From Nitrospirota bacterium (GTDB taxonomy: Bacteria; Nitrospirota; Thermodesulfovibrionia; Thermodesulfovibrionales; BMS3Bbin05): a stretch of DNA of 47,384 nucleotides. Below, in pieces: positions 42,123 through 47,384 of the stretch. Position 1 is the first letter of the stretch. Each line of letters opens with the position of its first letter. The notes under the pieces were generated by a model. It was not told the DNA's origin. It saw only the letters and a list, made by a program, of their open reading frames with translations, and did not search any database. Both the position numbers and the translations under genes were made by a program. Where the stretch lies: positions 935,714 to 983,097 of the forward strand of contig CP070669.1 in assembly GCA_020351835.1 (NCBI GenBank), in the 5' to 3' direction.

Positions 42123-43364
42123 TTAATATGCCGCTGACCTCTTCTGGCGAGTTGATCCCTGTGCGGCAGTTCTCGCACGGTGCCTGTTATTCCCGGGGTG
42201 CCTTGTTGTGCGCGCAAGACCTTTCTCACGAGATAGCGGCATTTTTGCGTAATCGAAGCCTTCAAGGGTCCGTCTCTCGACCTTTCTTCCGATCAAATGC
42301 TCTATACTGCGCACCATCGACTCATCCTCACTTGTTATGAACGTGAAGGCGTCTCCGGTTTTCTCGGCCCTACCGGTACGTCCTATACGGTGTGTATAAG
42401 CGTCGGGTGTATCGGGCATGTCGTAGTTTATAACGTGCGATATACGGGATACGTCTATGCCGCGCGCAGCTATGTCGGTCGCTACCAGTACCTGGAACTT
42501 TCCGCTTCGAAAACCTCTGAGCGCCGCATCGCGCTTGTTCTGCGACAGATTCCCCTGAAGCGAGGCTGCGCTGTAGCCGGCCCTCTCTACCTGCTGGCCG
42601 ACCCTCTTGGCACGGTGCTTGGTGCGCGTAAAGACAAGGACCGAATCCGTATCTGTTTTGCTAAGCAGCTGCAGCAATAGTGCCGTCTTTCGGTTCTGTT
42701 CAACGGGATATAGGGCATGTGCCACCGTTTTTGCCGGTGCCGCATGTGCCACTTGCACGGTTACAGGGTTGCTAAGTACGTCATCTGCCAGTCGCCTTAT
42801 GTCATTTGGCATTGTAGCCGAGAACAGCAGTGTCTGGCGTCTCGCAGGTATCTCATCTATGATCTTCCTTATGTCGGGCAGGAAACCCATGTCGAACATC
42901 CTGTCTGCCTCGTCAAGCACGAGCATCTCGATGCCCGACAGGTCTATGGTCGACTGTCGAACGTGGTCGAGCAGACGGCCCGGGCATGCAACTATAATGT
43001 CGACTCCCTTGCGCAGTTTCTGGTATTGCCCATGCATGCTTACCCCGCCGTATATGGTAGCGCTCCTTAAGCGTGTACGGCGTCCGAGCCTTATGATCTC
43101 CTTATGTATCTGTTCCGACAGTTCTCGTGTCGGTGCAATGATAAGGGCCCTCGTCTTTCTTCGTTCGCCGTTTATAAGACGGTTAAGCATTGGCAGAACG
43201 AACGCAGCCGTCTTGCCGGTACCTGTCTGCGCAAGTCCCATGACATCCCGGCCTTTCATGACAGCCGGTATGGCATCCTTCTGGATCGGTGTCGGTGATT
43301 CGAAGCCCGCCGCCTTTACACCATCTGCGACGTGCGGATGAAACTTAAATCTATTGAATTCCAT
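42123..43364 (-). CDS. rhlE: DEAD-box RNA helicase, RhlE-type
   Basis: 413 aa with all core motifs in order: Q motif (FESPTPIQKDAIP), I AQTGTGKT, Ia PTRELSEQ, Ib CPGRLLDH, II VLDEADRM, III SAT, IV VFTRTKHRA, V ATDIAARGID and VI HRIGRTGRA. A short basic tail rich in Arg/Ala/His replaces the longer RhlE tails. Such helicases unwind rRNA or mRNA in cold or stress. A promoter 95 bases upstream gives a long leader, and an AGGAG site precedes the ATG. Confidence 0.93.
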   Translation of the reverse strand: MEFNRFKFHPHVADGVKAAGFESPTPIQKDAIPAVMKGRDVMGLAQTGTGKTAAFVLPMLNRLINGERRKTRALIIAPTRELSEQIHKEIIRLGRRTRLRSATIYGGVSMHGQYQKLRKGVDIIVACPGRLLDHVRQSTIDLSGIEMLVLDEADRMFDMGFLPDIRKIIDEIPARRQTLLFSATMPNDIRRLADDVLSNPVTVQVAHAAPAKTVAHALYPVEQNRKTALLLQLLSKTDTDSVLVFTRTKHRAKRVGQQVERAGYSAASLQGNLSQNKRDAALRGFRSGKFQVLVATDIAARGIDVSRISHVINYDMPDTPDAYTHRIGRTGRAEKTGDAFTFITSEDESMVRSIEHLIGRKVERRTLEGFDYAKMPLSREKGLARTTRHPGNNRHRARTAAQGSTRQKRSAAY

Positions 43365-43466
43365 GTACTACTCCTTTTTTTCTGCTTTCGGGGGAAAATC
43401 GTTGGTGTATCCTAGAGGGTTACAGCGACGTAGTTTTCATCTCGTACAGCAGTTAGTTGATATTCG

Positions 43467-43495
43467 ATAATACAGTATTGGCAGAACTGTGTCAA
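43467..43495 (-). promoter_or_regulatory. Strong sigma-70 promoter for the helicase gene
   Basis: On the minus strand TTGACA (43495-43490), a 17-base spacer and TATTAT (43472-43467), giving a leader of about 95 bases before the ATG at 43364. Confidence 0.75.
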
Positions 43496-43534
43496 TGTTT
43501 ATTATTGTTTTACAGGCGGTTTCATGGCCTGTCT

Positions 43535-43558
43535 AAACGATCCTTTAAAGGATCGTTT
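43535..43558. terminator. 24-base perfect palindrome, possible bidirectional terminator
   Basis: AAACGATCC (43535-43543), a TTTAAA centre (43544-43549) and GGATCGTTT (43550-43558) form a perfect inverted repeat 22 bases beyond the stop of the SWIB gene. The TTT ends on both strands support termination of SWIB transcription, but the run is short, and an operator role cannot be excluded. Confidence 0.55.
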
Positions 43559-43579
43559 CGACTTTATACCATGATCATC

Positions 43580-43906
43580 TTATTCAATGTTCGCTGCAAC
43601 AACGGCGGCCATCTGCATCATGTTGATGGTCTGGCCTTCCTGCATGCCCGTAAGGTCTGTTAACTTTCCTGACTTGCTTGTTGATTTGGTGTTCTTGAAG
43701 ATAGTCAGTAGTTTGGCATCTGCGACTATGAACTTCCCGGCGTTCTCAGGCTTGCCGTTCTCGGTCTTCGTCTGCAGGCCGTTCGCCTTGATATAGTCCC
43801 ACAGCTTCTTTGTGATCTCGGTCCTTGGCATCTCACTTGCGCCCAGAAAATTTGCGAGGTCCTCTTTCAGCTTTACAGGTTTGTTGAGTCCTTTTGGTTC
43901 GGCCAT
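43580..43906 (-). CDS. SWIB/MDM2-domain protein
   Basis: 108 aa composed of one SWIB domain: LNKPVKLKEDLANFLGASEMPRTEITKKLWDYIKANGLQ, then NAGKFIVADAKLLTIF, with a C-terminal extension. Bacterial SWIB proteins occur mainly in Chlamydiae and scattered groups, where a histone/topoisomerase-linked role is proposed; function outside is unknown. A GGAGG-like SD lies before the ATG. Confidence 0.88.
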   Translation of the reverse strand: MAEPKGLNKPVKLKEDLANFLGASEMPRTEITKKLWDYIKANGLQTKTENGKPENAGKFIVADAKLLTIFKNTKSTSKSGKLTDLTGMQEGQTINMMQMAAVVAANIE

Positions 43907-44022
43907 CGGTTCGTTCCTCCGTAGTTAGATTTGTTAGCACCTATTCTACATTAATGCATTTAATAAAAAGTATCTTTATATAAGTGAAGCGTATATCTGC
44001 ACCATGTTATATTAAAAATAAG

Positions 44023-45693
44023 ATGATAAAAGACGAGGTTATGCTTGACAGGACAGCACTGCGCGGTGATGCTTCTATATGGACGTCATCATCCGCAAAC
44101 GGTGTCGTAACCTCTGCCCATTACCGTGCGTCAGAGGCCGGGGCTTCGGTGCTTTCGACCGGCGGCAATGCTATTGACGCTGCGATTGCTACATCTCTTG
44201 CGCTGGGCGTTGTAGAGCCGGCAGCTTCCGGGCTCGGAGGCATGGCGATGATGATGGTACATCTGAAGGCAGAGGACAGGACCTTTATTCTCAAAGGCCC
44301 GTGCCGTGCACCGGTTAATGCGCGTCCTGAAGATATCCTTAAGCTTGTCGATGAATACAAGAAGGACCCGGCTAACCATCCTATCGAATATAATGATGAA
44401 GAGATAGCGGGGCGGATCAGGAGGGACGGATACAGGTCCGTGGCAGTACCTACATACCCGGCAGTAATGGCTTACGCCCTTGAGCGATACGGTACCTTTG
44501 CAATGGATGTATTGCTTGAACCAGCAATACGACTTGCAGAGGACGGGTATCTTATGTCCCCTTTTCAGAATGGTGTCTTTAGGTTCTACAGATCACAATT
44601 AAGAAAAGGTAACGCCCATAAGGTATTTTTCGCCGGACAGGACGAACCGCCTGCTCCGGGGACCAGGGTCAGACAACCCGTCCTGGCAAACACGCTTAGG
44701 AGATTATCTGAGCAGGGTTTTAAGGATTTTTATACCGGTTCTATAGCCGATGAGATCGCATATGACATGAAGGTGAACGGGGGCTATGTATCGAAAGATG
44801 ACCTTAGGAACATACCATGGCCCGAGGAGACGGAACCGCTGCGCGGCAGGTTCATGGATATGGAGATCAGGACGATGCCCCCTCCCGGAGGCGGTACTGT
44901 GCTTATCGAGATGCTTAACATATTCGAGGCGATGGTAACGGATGGCTTCGATCCTGACTCCCCGGAGGCCGCTCTGCTTTTTGCCACTATCATGAGGCGG
45001 GCCAGGTCAGACAGGCGGCGTTCATTCCAGTCGAAGAAAGCAAAGCTCCCCGACCTTATCGATAAGGGCTACGCAAGACAGGTTGCAGAAAAGCTTGGCA
45101 GGGAGATCTTGGGTGGCGAGACGACCCATCTCAATGTTATAGATAAGGATGGAAATGTGGTCGCCTTGACACAGTCCATAGAGAGGTCATTCGGCTCGAA
45201 AGTAATGACGCCTTCACTGGGCTTCCTGTATAACGGATTTATGAAGGCATTTAAGCTAAAGAATAAAAAACATCCGCATTACCTGAGGCCGGGTGCGGTA
45301 GCCCGGTCCAACGCTACACCCACAATACTGTTCAGAAAGGGTGAGCCGGTATATGCTATCGGTTCGACAGGCTCGGAAAGAATGGCATCGGGCATGTTTC
45401 AGGTGCTTGTCAGGCTGCTCAGCCAGGACAGTTTTGAAGCGGTAAAGGCTCCCAGGCTTCACTGTACTCCCGAAAGAGAGGTGTTTCTCGAGGCTGAACG
45501 GTTCCATCCCGGGGCAATAGAGCTATTAAAGGATAAGGGATTCGGTATAAACGCTTTCACGGCATGGGACTTCTCCGCCGGCGGGCTTCACCTTGCAGGC
45601 ATTGATAACGGCAAATGCTGGGGTGTTGCTGAACCGAGGCGTGACGGTGCATCGCTCGGGCCGGAGGAAGTATCCCGGCAAATGAACATTTGA
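44023..45693 (+). CDS. Gamma-glutamyltransferase-family protein (GGT, Ntn hydrolase)
   Basis: About 556 aa. The start is unclear: ATG 44023, ATG 44041, or GTG 43984. ASEAGASVLSTGGNAIDAAIA and LGVVEPAASGLGGM are the N-terminal family motifs. The self-cleavage site is in GGETTHLNVIDKDGNVVALT, where the second Thr is the nucleophile. GSTGSERM replaces the typical GSPGG loop. No signal peptide, unlike secreted E. coli Ggt, so a cytosolic variant is likely, possibly acting on gamma-glutamyl or acyl amides. Its stop overlaps the next gene by four bases. Confidence 0.82.
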   Translation: MIKDEVMLDRTALRGDASIWTSSSANGVVTSAHYRASEAGASVLSTGGNAIDAAIATSLALGVVEPAASGLGGMAMMMVHLKAEDRTFILKGPCRAPVNARPEDILKLVDEYKKDPANHPIEYNDEEIAGRIRRDGYRSVAVPTYPAVMAYALERYGTFAMDVLLEPAIRLAEDGYLMSPFQNGVFRFYRSQLRKGNAHKVFFAGQDEPPAPGTRVRQPVLANTLRRLSEQGFKDFYTGSIADEIAYDMKVNGGYVSKDDLRNIPWPEETEPLRGRFMDMEIRTMPPPGGGTVLIEMLNIFEAMVTDGFDPDSPEAALLFATIMRRARSDRRRSFQSKKAKLPDLIDKGYARQVAEKLGREILGGETTHLNVIDKDGNVVALTQSIERSFGSKVMTPSLGFLYNGFMKAFKLKNKKHPHYLRPGAVARSNATPTILFRKGEPVYAIGSTGSERMASGMFQVLVRLLSQDSFEAVKAPRLHCTPEREVFLEAERFHPGAIELLKDKGFGINAFTAWDFSAGGLHLAGIDNGKCWGVAEPRRDGASLGPEEVSRQMNI

Positions 45694-46721
45694 CCGATAA
45701 TATGGACAGGCGAGAGAGCATTAAGAATGTAATGCGGGGTGAGCGCAGCGAACGCATACCGCGCGCGGTCTTCGGAGGAGGAAGGTGGGCATTAAGACAG
45801 GCAGGCCTCAGGATCGAGGACCTCAAAGATGACCCGATCGATTTCGGTGACAGGATCGCAGATGTATTCTCATCGCTCGACACTGACATGGTCTTTGCCG
45901 GTTCCGGGCTCAATTCATTCCCGGCTGAAGCGATAGGAGGAGTGCTGGCCTTTGATGAAAAGCAGGCACCGCTGTTGTCATTTCCGATCATAGAGAAGTC
46001 TAGTGATGCTAAAGGGCTGGACACCATAGATATATCTCATTCGCCTTACACTGCAGCGCTGGTTGAGATGATAGCCCGACTGAGAAAGTGCCTTCCGGAC
46101 CGTTTCATATGCGTCACTTCATGGGGCCCCTTTACATGGGCGATGATCCTTTGCGACTGGAACAGTCTTCAGGATAAGATCGTGACGGACAGGCCGTTCG
46201 TGAATGAGATCTGCGAGCTCGGCATAAGGCTATCCCAGGCTCTTATCACGACGCTGGCCGACAGCGACCTTATCGATGGCATCTCAATACCGGACGGTGC
46301 TACGACCCTCGTGCCGGATGATATATACCATGATGTAATACTGCCTGCCGAGAAAAAGCTGTTCGCTTTTGCAAAGGACAAGGGTCTTACGACCATATTC
46401 CACCAGTGTGGCGAGATCAAGCGACAGCTTGAGCTGTATCCCGAGGCGGGAGCGGACTGCATATCCATAGACAACAGTGTGAAGCTGAGCGACGCGCATA
46501 AGCTCTGGGGAGATAAAGTTGTGCTGGCAGGTAATGTGGATGTTATCAATACGGTTCTTGGCGGTACTCCGGACAAGATCTGTAATGCCGTCAGGGAAAG
46601 CCTTGACGGACTTCCCGATCCCTTCATTAACTATATAATGATGCCGTCCTGTGATCTTCCACCGGACACACCGCTAAAAAATGTTGAGGCATTTTTGAAG
46701 TGTGCGGACGACCAGTCTTAG
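45690..46721 (+). CDS. Uroporphyrinogen decarboxylase-family protein, MtaA/CmuA-like
   Basis: 343 aa from TTG 45690 or 339 from ATG 45702; no SD for either, so coupling with the GGT gene is likely. The URO-D barrel shows SWGPFTWAMIL and ADCISIDNSVKL. FHQCGEI plus the C-terminal SCDLPPDTPLKN provide the HxC and Cys zinc ligands of methylcobalamin:thiol methyltransferases (MtaA/CmuA), rather than the haem-pathway enzyme, which lacks them. It probably transfers methyl groups from a corrinoid protein to a thiol; no corrinoid protein gene is nearby. Confidence 0.8.
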   Translation: MTDNMDRRESIKNVMRGERSERIPRAVFGGGRWALRQAGLRIEDLKDDPIDFGDRIADVFSSLDTDMVFAGSGLNSFPAEAIGGVLAFDEKQAPLLSFPIIEKSSDAKGLDTIDISHSPYTAALVEMIARLRKCLPDRFICVTSWGPFTWAMILCDWNSLQDKIVTDRPFVNEICELGIRLSQALITTLADSDLIDGISIPDGATTLVPDDIYHDVILPAEKKLFAFAKDKGLTTIFHQCGEIKRQLELYPEAGADCISIDNSVKLSDAHKLWGDKVVLAGNVDVINTVLGGTPDKICNAVRESLDGLPDPFINYIMMPSCDLPPDTPLKNVEAFLKCADDQS

Positions 46722-46841
46722 AACGGGGCCTTTCATAAAGGAGCTGCCCCTTAGATATACCCTGTATATAAGCGGTACATCGAACAGATACCCCCCGTCC
46801 TTGAGCCTATACATTCCCGATCCATCTTTCCTGGCCAACAT
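46674..46841 (-). CDS. Hypothetical 55-aa protein
   Basis: MLARKDGSGMYRLKDGGYLF begins a basic protein with a strong AGGAGG seven bases upstream of the ATG. The last 15 or so codons overlap the 3' end of the URO-D-family gene in antisense. No domain. The SD is the main support; the overlap lowers confidence. Confidence 0.42.
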   Translation of the reverse strand: MLARKDGSGMYRLKDGGYLFDVPLIYRVYLRGSSFMKGPVLRLVVRTLQKCLNIF

Positions 46842-47103
46842 CTTCACTCCTCCTTCAAAGAATTCGAAAATCTCTTGATTATAGTAACCTGATTAGTGCA
46901 GATAGTATGCCAGCGCACGTTAGTATCTGTAACTCTTCGTAAATATTTAATAAATCAGGGATATAAGATATGTGGATAAATATTCGTGAAAGACGCGTAA
47001 ATTGCATTTATTGTGCATGGATGTGCATTTCATGAACAGAGGTGGTGACTAGCTGGCCAGATTGGAAAAAGCTTGCGGTAATAGTTGAGGACAATATAAA
47101 GGT

Positions 47104-47154
47104 CTGCTCAAAATAGGACGGGAGCAGGGCCCCGGAGGGGGTGGGACCCTGCTC
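47104..47154 (+). ncRNA. Two mutually exclusive hairpins (attenuator-like)
   Basis: GAGCAGGG (47122-47129) pairs with CCCTGCTC (47147-47154), an 8-bp stem with an inner CCCC/GGGG helix. CTGCTC at 47104-47109 is identical to the 3' arm end and can compete for GAGCAG. The competing arm overlaps the end of a 23-aa frame that has two Trp codons. No T-run follows and no downstream plus-strand gene is visible, so a regulatory RNA is only a possibility. Confidence 0.35.
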
Positions 47155-47203
47155 ACAAGTGAATTGTACTTAAATTATATATAAATTCAAGATAATTTGC
47201 AAG

Positions 47204-47231
47204 ACTGAAGACTGATCGCTGAAAGCTGATA
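47204..47231. repeat. Four-copy 7-bp tandem repeat
   Basis: ACTGAAG, ACTGATC, GCTGAAA, GCTGATA: four heptamers in register (RCTGAWN). Short intergenic heptamer repeats of this type are scattered in some bacterial genomes. Confidence 0.65.
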
Positions 47232-47297
47232 GCAGGCAGCGTATTTATTTCATATTATTGAGAACTTACCACTTGTTTTTATGTATTTTCCCCCTCT

Positions 47298-47384
47298 CTA
47301 TTCCGATACGGCTTCCATCAACTCATGGTGAAGCTTGTGAACTTTTTTATGCAGTGCTTTCATGTGGGATTTGATTCTTTTTTG
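47298..47384 (-). CDS. Partial C-terminus of a His/Lys-rich protein
   Basis: The minus frame is open from the right edge (28 codons) to TAG at 47300-47298 and ends RIKSHMKALHKKVHKLHHEL then MEAVSE. His and Lys alternate in a helix-like pattern. Too short to classify; it could be a short basic protein or the tail of a metal- or DNA-binding protein. Confidence 0.4.
   Translation of the reverse strand, partial: QKRIKSHMKALHKKVHKLHHELMEAVSE

Larger units (their letters stand above)
46842..47297. other. Gene-poor region, AT-rich, with hairpin and repeats
   Basis: I find no gene longer than about 25 codons. It contains a DnaA-box-like TGTGGATAA (46971-46979), paired GTGCAT words four bases apart at 47013-47026, a 23-codon GTG frame (47045-47116) and the elements listed separately. 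A divergent partial gene lies to its right. Confidence 0.6.

Noticed and set aside
42607-43341. 244-codon plus-strand frame opposite the helicase gene
   Set aside because: All DEAD-box motifs are on the minus strand; this frame is a shadow.
46971-46979. TGTGGATAA, a perfect DnaA-box match
   Set aside because: A single copy with no cluster, no dnaA/dnaN and no AT-rich unwinding array gives no support for an origin.

Overview
The window is a gene-dense stretch of chromosome (about 60 genes, both strands, many start/stop overlaps) from a Gram-negative bacterium with a respiratory, probably microaerobic or anaerobic lifestyle. Supporting evidence: a TolC-type outer membrane channel, futalosine-pathway menaquinone genes, a cytochrome-c nitric oxide reductase, many radical-SAM and Fe-S proteins, and an apparent selenocysteine codon. 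Gene content, moderate GC and AGG/ATA-rich codon use fit Nitrospirota or the old Deltaproteobacteria, but nothing here fixes the taxon. I see no rRNA, tRNA, CRISPR array, insertion sequence or prophage.

Layout. 1-4.9 kb: end of an old-yellow-enzyme-like gene, a haem-type sensor with a histidine-kinase dimerisation segment but no ATPase, a Nudix hydrolase, an AhpF-like flavoprotein interrupted by an in-frame UGA exactly at its redox cysteine (the best finding of the window), and a Yip1-family membrane protein. 5-9 kb: mqnE-mqnC (menaquinone), panD (beta-alanine) and a KamA-like radical-SAM enzyme. 9-18 kb: a MinD/ParA ATPase with a CTG-started J-like/HTH partner, a TolC-MacA-MacB efflux operon, a DUF21 protein, an MscS channel and a ZntB/CorA transporter. 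18-22 kb (minus strand): small membrane proteins, a b5/c-haem fusion in an AT-rich patch, a CorC/HlyC protein, a cupin and a NapH-like ferredoxin. 23-25.3 kb: norC-norB (minus strand) with its own terminator and a well-spaced FNR-type promoter. 25.4-31.4 kb: a CLC transporter, a 59-aa ferredoxin, a GATase-cupin-HD cluster, a nitroreductase, an SGNH hydrolase and a TVP38 protein.

31.5-35.9 kb holds a four-gene, mutually overlapping cassette: nucleosidase-glycosyltransferase fusion, ParB-like protein, spore-photoproduct-lyase-like radical-SAM enzyme and aldo/keto reductase. It reads as one functional unit, I cannot match it to a described system, and it is the best candidate for an undescribed pathway. 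36-47.4 kb: MBL hydrolase, REC-PilZ protein, a sensor-gene remnant, two methyltransferases, a DUF116 protein, small unknowns, an RhlE-type helicase, a SWIB protein, a gamma-glutamyltransferase-like gene overlapping a URO-D/MtaA-like gene, and a gene-poor tail with a structured hairpin and a 7-bp tandem repeat.

Functionally, the window combines quinone and respiratory NO chemistry (mqnE/C, norCB, NapH-like and other ferredoxins), thiol/selenol redox (AhpF-like), envelope transport (MacAB-TolC, MscS, ZntB, CLC, CorC) and radical-SAM chemistry (MqnE, MqnC, KamA-like, SPL-like). Several genes lack a Shine-Dalgarno sequence and carry a -10 element 5-7 nt before ATG, suggesting that leaderless transcripts are used alongside SD-led ones.
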